Assembly (NCBI GenBank): GCA_007123985.1
Contig: SLGA01000335.1
Span: forward strand, 1 to 19,628
DNA: 19,628 nucleotides
From: Balneolaceae bacterium
Lineage (GTDB): Bacteria; Bacteroidota; Rhodothermia; Balneolales; Balneolaceae
Direction: 5' to 3'
Shown: positions 6,903-14,833 of the stretch, piece after piece
Layout: every line of letters begins with the position of its first letter
Numbering within the stretch: position 1 is the first letter of the stretch
Notes under the pieces: generated by a model
What the model saw: only the letters and a program-made list of their open reading frames with translations
What the model was told of the DNA's origin: nothing
Databases searched by the model: none
Made by a program: the position numbers and the translations under genes

Positions 6903-7187
6903 ATGACAAAAGCTGATATAGTAGACATTATCTCATCATCCACCGGGCTCACAAAAGTAGAGACAGAAGCTGTTGTTAAAGGTTTTTTGGATACCGTAAT
7001 CGATGCCATGAAACGAGGTGAAACCATCGAACTTCGGGGCTTTGGAAGTTTTAAAGTTGTAAAACGCGCACAGCGTGTTGCCAGAAATCCTAAAACAAAT
7101 GAAGAAGTGATTGTCCCCGAACAGTTTGTGCCAATGCTTAAAATCTCCAAAGATTTTAAGAAGGCTGTGAACGAATCAAATAGCTGA
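6903..7187 (+). CDS. HU/IHF-family DNA-binding protein
   Basis: The 94-residue protein has the standard length of this nucleoid-protein family. The N-terminal helices (MTKADIVDIISSSTGLTK) dimerise. The turn GFGSF (46-50) leads into the beta-arm with ARNPKTNEE (60-68), whose proline inserts into the minor groove to bend DNA. A C-terminal helix closes the fold. Assignment to HU rather than IHF is by overall form: the sequence alone does not show specificity. The arm departs a little from the usual GRNPxTGE (Ala-Arg and Asn). The ATG at 6903 has no Shine-Dalgarno, and a palindrome lies just upstream. A strong terminator follows 44 bases after the stop, so the gene is probably monocistronic. Confidence 0.93.
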   Translation: MTKADIVDIISSSTGLTKVETEAVVKGFLDTVIDAMKRGETIELRGFGSFKVVKRAQRVARNPKTNEEVIVPEQFVPMLKISKDFKKAVNESNS

Positions 7188-7230
7188 TATTTTCATCTGA
7201 TATCCCCATAACTACGTTGGTGGATTTCTT

Positions 7231-7287
7231 TTACAGCTCGAAGAATTCAGTATCTTATGTGCTGATTCTTGAGCTGTAATTTTTTTT
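7231..7287 (+). terminator. strong intrinsic terminator after HU, abutting the next start codon
   Basis: TTACAGCTC-g-AAGAAT-t-CAG pairs with CTG-ATTCTT-GAGCTGTAA, giving 18 base pairs with two single-base bulges and an 11-base loop. Eight T residues (7280-7287) follow at once. The position, 44 bases after the HU stop, fits transcription termination. The T-run ends one base before the ATG of the lipoprotein gene at 7289, so it is also that gene's whole near leader. Confidence 0.88.
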
Positions 7288-7288
7288 C

Positions 7289-9121
7289 ATGAATAACCAA
7301 CTTACCTATTTATTTGTTATTGCTCTTCTTGTGGTATCCTGTACTAGGCTGCCGGATGCCCCATTCTATGAAGTCGATGGCATTATCTCCATTAAAGCCG
7401 CTTCAATCGAACCCACCAACGGCTGGACTGATACACCATTTGAAACATCAGTGTCTAAAATTTCAGAAAACGTTTCTGATACTGGGGGTGCACTTACATT
7501 TTCGTTCTATGTACGGAGGTCTGGGAACTATTCATTATGGGTACTTTCCGCCAGAGTTGATGAACAACAAAATGATCAGGGAATATCCCTGAGTGCTTCA
7601 GATGAAGATGGATTCTTATTATACAGAAGCAGGCTTGATTTACGTAACTCCACCAAACTCACATGGAATAATCGTGAATTTGAATCCGGTGAAGCGATTC
7701 AGATTCAGTTTGATGCCCCAGGCCATTATCGCGTTGTTTTTGAGTCGGGAGGAAAACAAGGGTATGTAATTGACAAAATTCAACTATCACTCGAAGATCA
7801 GAATCCGCCTGTAGGTTTTGGGTATCCCGAAACAGCAAATCCCGGAACAGATCCCGTTCTCGCAAAAAGGGATCAACGAGTGGCATTGCCGCCATCCTGG
7901 CTCTTTAAACCGATCTGTGCTGGGCTGCCTGAAGAGTACACTGCAGTATATTCTGTAAATCGAAGTGCACATCTCGCCTCAAATGAGTGTGTTAGTTTCG
8001 ATCTCGTCAGGCATCAATCAGATGATGAGGGTGAGTTTTTAAATAATTTGGAGAATCTGGAGCAATTATTTGTTGGAACATTTAATGAAAACAGAGGGTT
8101 GATTTTTGCGCCTCCCCGATTTTTGCAAAATCCTGAATTCAAACGATTTCCAACGAGATGGAGCGTCCATGAGAGGTTGGATTTTCGGGAGCAGATTGAA
8201 ATAGTTGCAAACCCAAGGCGATCAACCTATGAGGTTCCTTTTTTAGTTGGTACGGCAACTGATATATTTAACCACGACTCTGCCTCTTTTTCAGAAGAGT
8301 TACTGCTTCGATGGCTTCAGTTTTCGGTTTTCCATACGGTGATGTTGCTCCCGGTTGAACATCTTGATGGTGTTAATGAACATATATCTGATGATGTTTT
8401 TCAGTTTATCACAGAATTGATTGAACTGAGACATCAGCTGCACCCATACATTTACAGTCTTGCACATTTAATCAGGGCAACGGGGGTGAAGCCGTTACGA
8501 GGATTTTCGCGTTATCCCTTACAATTCAGGTTGGGAAATGCATTTTTAGTCGCACCATTTTATGAGGCGGGAATGCAGGAGAGAGCAGTCTATCTACCCG
8601 AAGGCCTTTGGTACAGATATGATGATGGATCCGAATTTGAAGGAGGGCAAAGTTGGTTTATTGAGGCAGCTATTAATGAACTGCCGGTATTCGTGAAAGC
8701 CGGTTCAATCATACCCTATCAAATGAACACCGGTAATAACTCAGCTATATTCGACGAGCTCACTGTAAAAATCTATGCAGGAGGAACGGGCACATTTCGT
8801 CTTTATGAAGATGATGGAACAACGGATGCTTATCTTCACGGCGAATTTACAACTACTGCTTTTCGCTATTTTGAACACGAAGATTACGCTATATTTACAA
8901 TCGGCAGAAAGTTCAGGCACCTTGATAGTCAGGCAGAAACAAAAGATTTAACACTGATTTTTAAATACATTGATGAGCCGGAATTTATTAAAGCTGAAGG
9001 TGTAATCATTGAGAATGGAAATGATGAAAATATGTGGCTTTATGATGAGGAATCCCGAACTCTGACGTTAAACTGGTTACAGTATGTCCATCAAAAAACC
9101 GATTTCTTTATACAATTCTGA
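7289..9121 (+). CDS. lipoprotein with degenerate GH31 alpha-glucosidase-like architecture, probably non-catalytic
   Basis: The 610-residue product starts with a lipoprotein signal (LLVVSC, Cys18), although the n-region lacks a basic residue. Residues about 65-170 look like a beta-sandwich, possibly carbohydrate binding (SFYVRRSGNYSLWVLSA, then IDKIQLSLED). From about 290 the order follows GH31: WSVHERLDFREQI, TDIF..SFSEELLLRWLQFS, LIELRHQLHPYIYSLAH, FLVAPFYEAGMQERAVYLPEGLWYRYDDG, ELPVFVKAGSIIPYQ, and the distal sandwich LYEDDGTTDAY (506-515). These are barrel-end and C-terminal GH31 elements. The WTGD acid/base motif is replaced by WSVH (His294 at the Asp position), no WxDxxE nucleophile motif is present, and the barrel N-half is far too short. 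It is therefore more likely a binding or scaffold protein than an enzyme. Glycan ligand and location (outer-membrane periplasmic or surface face) are inferred. The start codon directly follows a terminator T-run. Confidence 0.75.
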   Translation: MNNQLTYLFVIALLVVSCTRLPDAPFYEVDGIISIKAASIEPTNGWTDTPFETSVSKISENVSDTGGALTFSFYVRRSGNYSLWVLSARVDEQQNDQGISLSASDEDGFLLYRSRLDLRNSTKLTWNNREFESGEAIQIQFDAPGHYRVVFESGGKQGYVIDKIQLSLEDQNPPVGFGYPETANPGTDPVLAKRDQRVALPPSWLFKPICAGLPEEYTAVYSVNRSAHLASNECVSFDLVRHQSDDEGEFLNNLENLEQLFVGTFNENRGLIFAPPRFLQNPEFKRFPTRWSVHERLDFREQIEIVANPRRSTYEVPFLVGTATDIFNHDSASFSEELLLRWLQFSVFHTVMLLPVEHLDGVNEHISDDVFQFITELIELRHQLHPYIYSLAHLIRATGVKPLRGFSRYPLQFRLGNAFLVAPFYEAGMQERAVYLPEGLWYRYDDGSEFEGGQSWFIEAAINELPVFVKAGSIIPYQMNTGNNSAIFDELTVKIYAGGTGTFRLYEDDGTTDAYLHGEFTTTAFRYFEHEDYAIFTIGRKFRHLDSQAETKDLTLIFKYIDEPEFIKAEGVIIENGNDENMWLYDEESRTLTLNWLQYVHQKTDFFIQF

Positions 9122-9234
9122 TCTGTCTCGATGAACTTGAAATAATGTAGAGTGGCAGTTGATTGGAAGGAGTCTCACGATGCCCCCAATTTAAAGTTAT
9201 CTGAGATGAATTTTGGTCATATAAGAACGGGTAT

Positions 9235-9270
9235 AAAAAAAGGGATGCCGATCTAAATCAGCATCCCTTT
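9235..9270 (-). terminator. intrinsic terminator of the peptidase/propeller/barrel operon
   Basis: GCATCCC/GGGATGC arms extended by A/T pairs (9239-9248 with 9261-9270) enclose an inner GAT/ATC pair and a short loop. On the minus strand the stem is followed by seven T residues (9241-9235). It lies 18 bases after the stop at 9289. On the plus strand only three T residues follow, so it is a weaker terminator for the lipoprotein gene that ends at 9121. Confidence 0.85.
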
Positions 9271-9288
9271 ACAAGTAATTGGAAAATC

Positions 9289-12200
9289 TTAGAAATCTAT
9301 CCCGATTGAGAAATAGTGAATGGGCCTGCCCTGGAACCCGCCTCGTCCGTATGGCCAGCCAACATCATATCTGAATGGCAGACCAAGCAGGATAGTTCGA
9401 AGACCGAAGCCGGCACCAATCAGAATATCTCCATCAACAAAGCTAGTCGGGATGTCACCATCAACCGGCGGCCCGTCACGCAGAAGGCCGGTATTCGGGT
9501 TGATGAATCCTTCTTGTTTGGTTCCAACCTTCCAGTCAAGCCGAGCTGGATTTTCGTAATAAACAATGGGCTCTCCGGTTTGAGTATCTATAAACCTTGA
9601 GTAAGGTATATCGAAGCCCCAGGCTGCACCAACATCAAGGAAGGCCACTCCGGTAATGTTGTAGAGAGGCAATATAGGCACAGGGCCCGGTAAAATGGCT
9701 GCAAAAAGCGGGAATCGAAACTCAGCATTGATTAGCGAAAATTTATCACCAAAGATAGTGTTGAACTCATGCCCGCGAAGTGGTGTTGCCGGCAGGGTGA
9801 AAAAGGTATCTGCAAGGCGTTCAAATGGAATTTCAGCATCCGACCAGCGCTGATTGATCCAGCCAAGCATACCACCCATAAAGAATGTTTGCGAATCGCG
9901 GCCATATGAAACAGCACCCGAGCCTCTTAACGCGAGTGAGTATCCGGCTCCTAAATCTACATACTGGCGATAATCACCGAGAAGCGTGGCAAATTGGGGA
10001 GTTTCAGATCCCACCGGCGGACTTGCAGAGAGACGAATTGAGTAACGGTTACCACCACGCGGGGTAATAAAGCCCGGTACGGTATAGTCACCGGTAAAGG
10101 TAACCTGAGGATAAAGGAACCAGGCATTTTCATTACTCACGTTTCTTCCGCCAAGACCCTGAATAGTGCTGAAGTCTCTTGCGACACCAATCGCCGAAAT
10201 GCCGTAATCAAATCTCTGGTAACGGTTTAACGGATATTGAAAATCGATTGTACCGCCAAATGTTCTGAAGCGTAGCAGTTCACCGAAGAATGTTTGATAA
10301 TTTCTTGCCTGATGAAAAAATGAGGCGAAAAAATTAGTCCGGTTTCTCAAATAACCATACTGAAATGTATAGTCACTATTTCTGAGGTCGAAAACGAGGT
10401 TTGAACCAAATGAAATCTGATGATCACCGAACAGATCAGTTAATGTTACAAACGCAAAGGCCGAGGTACCGTAGTAAGTGCTAAGCTGTCCTGCCGCATA
10501 ACTAAAATCCGGCGAAAATTGCAATCTGTACTCTTTGGGTTGGTAGTAACCATCTTCGGTGAGGTTACCTTCAGGTTCAAAGTTTCTTGGGTCATCACGT
10601 AAAGTGATGGTTGTATCACGGATTACGGCTTCACCGAACTGGTAATTTCTAAAATCAATCCGTCCAGAATCCTGCTCACGGCGTTGTGTGGTTTCTTGCT
10701 CTTCTTCAGCTTCTTCATCTACTGTTACAGGCGGTAGCAGAAGTCTGGATGAAATCATATTGCCGTGTGGCCGAGCTGCAATTAACTCCTGGGCATAACG
10801 AACTGCAGGAACTCTTTCTCCGGGGCTAAGGCGCTCGCGTTCTTGTGCCCAATGGTTTGGGCGAAGAGGTGCATCTCTTCGCATACTGAATGGTGATCGC
10901 ATCAGGTAAATATCAGGAAGGCCCCGGTTCAGTGCGTTGAATGCAAGTCGTGTGCCGTCACTTGAAACAGAAATTTGCATCACACCAGACTGAAGGTCTG
11001 TAATCGGGTAAACCGATCGACTGTCGAGATCGTACTGGTAGATATTCGGAATACCATTTTGATCGGATACAAATAGCAGTCTGCCATCGGCTGTTAGTAC
11101 AGGCTGGGTTTCAGACCAATTTGGAGTATTTGTTAACCGCTCCATACGATTGCCACCTAATCGAATTCGATAGAGGTCTGTCTCATAATAATCATAATCT
11201 TGCAGGATTGAATAGCCGGCCAGATAGGTGTGAGGCTGTAGCCTGTTACCGCGATTGGAAACAAAGTAGATCGTTTCTGAATCCGGACCCCACGCAGGTT
11301 CCTTATCATTGTAAACGTCACCGGTAAGATTAACAAACTCGTTAGTTTCGAGATTGAACACGAAAATATCCTGGTAAGGACCTATGTTGCCGTCAAAAGC
11401 AATTTTCTGCCCGTCGGGTGACCACGCAACCGAGTTTATGTTGTCCAATTCAGGGAAACGTATGGTTTGTGTGTCGCGGGTTTCGTAATCAACAATAGCG
11501 AGATTGTAGGATCCCTGTGATTTACTTGAAAGGGCAAGTTTCGATCCGTCGGGCGACCATGTAAGGTTTGGGTTCAGAATGTTCAGCTCCTCAAACATAG
11601 GGTTGTCGGCACCGCTGATAATTGTTTTGATTCGTTCACCTGTGTTTGCATCAATCACAACTACATCAAAAACACCTCGGCGGTTTGTAATCATTGCAAT
11701 CTTATCACCACGGGGCGATATGGTGGGGCTGGTATCGTACGTACGCTGGCGTTGCTGCCGGGAGAGATGGGTGCCAACGGTATTTGTTGCTTGACGGTCG
11801 CCCACCTCCGGGAAATAGCGTTGCCGCCAATACTCTTGCCATCGTTCAGAGAGTTCATCTGCCTGGAGGCCGAGTGACTGTACCAGTGCCTGCTGTATGC
11901 TACGCGTGGTTTTTACCCGCTGTAAAATTTCGGTGATTTTCGGGCGCCCATACTGATCGGCAATATAATACCAAAATGCCTGCCCGCCTCTGTAGGCAAA
12001 AAAGCCGGAAAGCTGAGGAATGGGAGGGAGGTAGTTGTTCAAAACCGCATCCCGCATAAACATATCGGTTTGGGTGTCCCAGCCGAGTGCCAAATATTCA
12101 GCCAGGCCTTCTTCAAACCAGAGTGGAAATACAAGCTGAATGTTATTCTGAATAATTGATTGTACCGATCCACCGTAGTAGACATCATTAATGTATGCGT

Positions 12201-12645
12201 GAACCAACTCATGCTGAAGCGTTCTCCTGAAGTCGGTATAGTCACCCATAAAGGGTTGAGTCATCCGGTTTTTAAACTTATCGGTAACACCCCCAATTCC
12301 CTGGGCATCTACCGGTAAACGTACCACATTTGTTTGAGAGAAATCACTGTGAGAATCATAAATAATAACCGGAATACGTGCGGTTAACTGATCACCAAAG
12401 TCTTCATTGAGCTGCTTGAGGGATGATTCTACCGTTTCTGCTGTGAATTGTGCAAGGTGGTAGTTTTTCGCATCATAGTAGTAGATGTCGAAATGATCTG
12501 TTTCGATGAATCTCCAGTCGAACGTTTCGTACTGAACCCTGTTTTTTCCGAAAAAGAAAAACTGAGCATACAGCTCCTGTACGGCACTGGTTCCAATAAA
12601 CAGAGTAAGAATTGAAATGAGGATGAATTTGTATGAGAACCGCAT
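9289..12645 (-). CDS. fusion of gluzincin-type peptidase domain, TolB-like beta-propeller and Omp85/BamA-like outer-membrane barrel
   Basis: The 1118-residue product carries a signal peptide ending near residue 28 (QELYAQ). Residues about 40-280 form a peptidase-MA-like domain with HELVH (145-149) and a third-ligand glutamate in WFEEGLAEY (176-184), so zinc binding appears intact. Six PD40/TolB-type repeats follow, at about 306, 363, 407, 451, 517 and 560 (for example SPDGSKLALSSKSQG). A charged linker (about 590-700) leads to an outer-membrane barrel from about 704 to the end. The barrel has the Omp85 signature LRGH (956-959), the FRFPLF strand and the C-terminal aromatic FSIGIDF. No POTRA domain is seen. 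The architecture is met in Bacteroidota and related phyla; its function is not known to me. It lies 17 bases after rnr, with tamB upstream, which suggests a role in outer-membrane or envelope assembly. The ATG at 12645 has no Shine-Dalgarno. An intrinsic terminator follows. Confidence 0.85.
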   Translation of the reverse strand: MRFSYKFILISILTLFIGTSAVQELYAQFFFFGKNRVQYETFDWRFIETDHFDIYYYDAKNYHLAQFTAETVESSLKQLNEDFGDQLTARIPVIIYDSHSDFSQTNVVRLPVDAQGIGGVTDKFKNRMTQPFMGDYTDFRRTLQHELVHAYINDVYYGGSVQSIIQNNIQLVFPLWFEEGLAEYLALGWDTQTDMFMRDAVLNNYLPPIPQLSGFFAYRGGQAFWYYIADQYGRPKITEILQRVKTTRSIQQALVQSLGLQADELSERWQEYWRQRYFPEVGDRQATNTVGTHLSRQQRQRTYDTSPTISPRGDKIAMITNRRGVFDVVVIDANTGERIKTIISGADNPMFEELNILNPNLTWSPDGSKLALSSKSQGSYNLAIVDYETRDTQTIRFPELDNINSVAWSPDGQKIAFDGNIGPYQDIFVFNLETNEFVNLTGDVYNDKEPAWGPDSETIYFVSNRGNRLQPHTYLAGYSILQDYDYYETDLYRIRLGGNRMERLTNTPNWSETQPVLTADGRLLFVSDQNGIPNIYQYDLDSRSVYPITDLQSGVMQISVSSDGTRLAFNALNRGLPDIYLMRSPFSMRRDAPLRPNHWAQERERLSPGERVPAVRYAQELIAARPHGNMISSRLLLPPVTVDEEAEEEQETTQRREQDSGRIDFRNYQFGEAVIRDTTITLRDDPRNFEPEGNLTEDGYYQPKEYRLQFSPDFSYAAGQLSTYYGTSAFAFVTLTDLFGDHQISFGSNLVFDLRNSDYTFQYGYLRNRTNFFASFFHQARNYQTFFGELLRFRTFGGTIDFQYPLNRYQRFDYGISAIGVARDFSTIQGLGGRNVSNENAWFLYPQVTFTGDYTVPGFITPRGGNRYSIRLSASPPVGSETPQFATLLGDYRQYVDLGAGYSLALRGSGAVSYGRDSQTFFMGGMLGWINQRWSDAEIPFERLADTFFTLPATPLRGHEFNTIFGDKFSLINAEFRFPLFAAILPGPVPILPLYNITGVAFLDVGAAWGFDIPYSRFIDTQTGEPIVYYENPARLDWKVGTKQEGFINPNTGLLRDGPPVDGDIPTSFVDGDILIGAGFGLRTILLGLPFRYDVGWPYGRGGFQGRPIHYFSIGIDF

Positions 12646-12662
12646 TAAGAAAGTAATTAAGT

Positions 12663-14813
12663 TTAGAAATCAGCAAGTGTTAAATCTATCTGTCTTTTAT
12701 CAAGATCTGTTTTTACCACTTTTATATTAATGGAATCACCCAGGCGGTACTTCTTGCCTTTTGATCTGCCGATGAGGCAGTGCAACTTCTGATGATATAC
12801 GTAGTAGTCATCTTTGAGATCACTAACGCGAACCATTCCTTCGCAGTATATATCATCAATTAATACATAAATTCCGTTCTCTGTAACACCACTTATTGTT
12901 CCCACAAAGTTCTGGCCAAGTCGCTCAGAAAGAAACTCAACCTGTTTCAGTTTCACGGAATCGCGTTCAGCTTCCACAGCATAACGCTCTCGCTCGCTGC
13001 AGTGTTCACCAATTTCTTCCAGTTGTGTGAAAGTATATTCTGACGAACCGGCATTGTACCGTTTCAGCAAGCGGTGAACTACCACATCGGGGTAACGCCG
13101 TATTGGGCTGGTAAAGTGTGCATAGTGCGGAAAACCAAGGCCAAAGTGGCCTACATTTTTCGGTGAATATTCAGCTTTTGCCATCGACCGAAGCATCAAT
13201 CCGTTTACAATATTTTCAATAGAAGTATCTGCTATTTTTTTGAGAAGCGTATTGATTTTTTTTGGAGTAACGGAACCATCAAGGTCAAACTCAATACCCA
13301 AGGGTTTTACCGTTTCGCGTATGTTATAGAGTTTTTCAAGATCGGGCTTATCATGAACTCTGTAGAAAAACGGATGGTCGTTTTTGTTGCTCTTGCTGCC
13401 TTTTTTACGCAGTGTTTCCACGTGATAGGCAACCGTTTTATTGGCCATCAGCATGCACTCTTCGATGAGTCTGTGGGCAAAAATTCGCTCTTTTACGATT
13501 ACATCAACAGGTTTCCCTGCCTCATCCAGAACAAATTTTGGTTCCGGCGTTTCGAAATTAATAGATCCCTCTTTGAATCGTTTCTCAAGCAGAATATTTG
13601 CCAGCGATTGCAAGGTTTTCAGTTCGTTTTCGAACTTGTGCGATGCTTTCTTATCCAGTATCTCCTGCACATCTTCATATACAAAACGCTGTTTGGAGTG
13701 AATAACGGTTTCTTCAATTGTGTAATCAACCAGTTTGCCATTTGGTGATATCTCCATAAAGCAACTATAAGCCAGTTTGTCTTCGTGCGGACGAAGGCTG
13801 CAAACACCATTGCTAAGGTGTTCGGGTAGCATAGGGATTACCCTGTCAACCAGATAGACACTGGTAGCCCGGTTAAATGCTTCAACATCAAGTGCGGTGC
13901 TACGCGGCATGTAGTGGGTAACATCTGCAATGTGAACTCCCAGATAATAATTGCCATTATCCAGCATTTTTATGCTCAGTCCGTCATCAAAATCTTTTGC
14001 ATCGGCGGGATCAATGGTCAGTACAACTTCATTTCGTATGTCGCGCCGTCGTTCAATTTCCTGTTCAGGTATATCGTAAGAGATCTCCTCGGCAAATTTT
14101 TCAACTTCAGGAGGGAATCCACCGTGAAATTGTTTCTCTGCCAGTATGGAAAGCACATTGGCTTCGTTTGAGCCGGCGTCCCCCAAAATATCAAGTACCT
14201 GTGCCTGCGGATAACCGCGAACATCTTCCCATTGCAAGAGCTTAAATGTAATTTTTTGGCCCGGTTTAGCGCCGTTCAGATCAGCCGGATCTACAAAAAA
14301 GTCAACTCTCGACGAGTTTACATCCGATTTGATGAGATACGTGTTTTTGGCTACCTCATCAAGTGTGCCTACGAAGATATTTTTTGAGCGTTCAACCACC
14401 TCCTCTATGCGGCCAATGGGTTTGTTACTTTTCCTGTGATATCCCAAAAGTTTCACACGCACAATGTCTCCATCCAAAGCTGTGCTCATGTAACGGTGGG
14501 AAATGCGAATGTCCTGATCTCGCCCTTCAACGATCACATAACCGTCGCCATGGCTTGTTACATCGAGCTTGCCTTCAACCATCTGGTCTTCACGCACTTT
14601 GGGTTCGTTTAAGCGAACTAAATTCCCCTTCGAAACTATAACGTGCCCAAGCTGACGTAGCCTGTTTACAGATTTTTTGATTTTTTGTGCACCTTTTTTG
14701 GTGCTCAGTCCCAAAGCATCAGCCAGTAAAGGCGTTGGTATAGATGCATCGGGGTACGATTTTAAAATGTCTATGATATTCTTTTCAAGAGAGCTAAGAT
14801 TTTTATTGCTCAT
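12663..14813 (-). CDS. rnr: ribonuclease R
   Basis: The 716-residue protein has the full RNase R layout: an N-terminal winged-helix segment (about 1-70), cold-shock domains (about 75-215), the RNB catalytic domain (about 255-600), and a C-terminal S1 domain from about 635 (VGTISGVTENGIYVLIDD). The active-site motif TIDPADAKDFDD carries the metal-binding aspartates 268, 274, 276 and 277. ASVYLVDRVIPMLPE-like, FFYRVHDKP and SPIRRYPDVVVHR motifs agree with the family. It degrades structured RNA 3' to 5' in the cytoplasm. It ends in the S1 domain and lacks the lysine-rich tail of E. coli RNase R. It starts 20 bases after the tamB stop and ends 17 bases before the next gene, so it is the middle gene of the operon. 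No strong Shine-Dalgarno precedes the ATG at 14813. Confidence 0.96.
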   Translation of the reverse strand: MSNKNLSSLEKNIIDILKSYPDASIPTPLLADALGLSTKKGAQKIKKSVNRLRQLGHVIVSKGNLVRLNEPKVREDQMVEGKLDVTSHGDGYVIVEGRDQDIRISHRYMSTALDGDIVRVKLLGYHRKSNKPIGRIEEVVERSKNIFVGTLDEVAKNTYLIKSDVNSSRVDFFVDPADLNGAKPGQKITFKLLQWEDVRGYPQAQVLDILGDAGSNEANVLSILAEKQFHGGFPPEVEKFAEEISYDIPEQEIERRRDIRNEVVLTIDPADAKDFDDGLSIKMLDNGNYYLGVHIADVTHYMPRSTALDVEAFNRATSVYLVDRVIPMLPEHLSNGVCSLRPHEDKLAYSCFMEISPNGKLVDYTIEETVIHSKQRFVYEDVQEILDKKASHKFENELKTLQSLANILLEKRFKEGSINFETPEPKFVLDEAGKPVDVIVKERIFAHRLIEECMLMANKTVAYHVETLRKKGSKSNKNDHPFFYRVHDKPDLEKLYNIRETVKPLGIEFDLDGSVTPKKINTLLKKIADTSIENIVNGLMLRSMAKAEYSPKNVGHFGLGFPHYAHFTSPIRRYPDVVVHRLLKRYNAGSSEYTFTQLEEIGEHCSERERYAVEAERDSVKLKQVEFLSERLGQNFVGTISGVTENGIYVLIDDIYCEGMVRVSDLKDDYYVYHQKLHCLIGRSKGKKYRLGDSINIKVVKTDLDKRQIDLTLADF

Positions 14814-14833
14814 GTGATTTGGTTAGTCAAAAA

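Noticed and set aside
6878..7150. 90-codon minus-strand ORF opposite HU
   Set aside because: It is a shadow of HU, which is a clear full-length family member on the plus strand.
13353..13748. 131-codon plus-strand ORF
   Set aside because: It is antisense to the RNB domain of rnr, where the minus frame shows conserved motifs.
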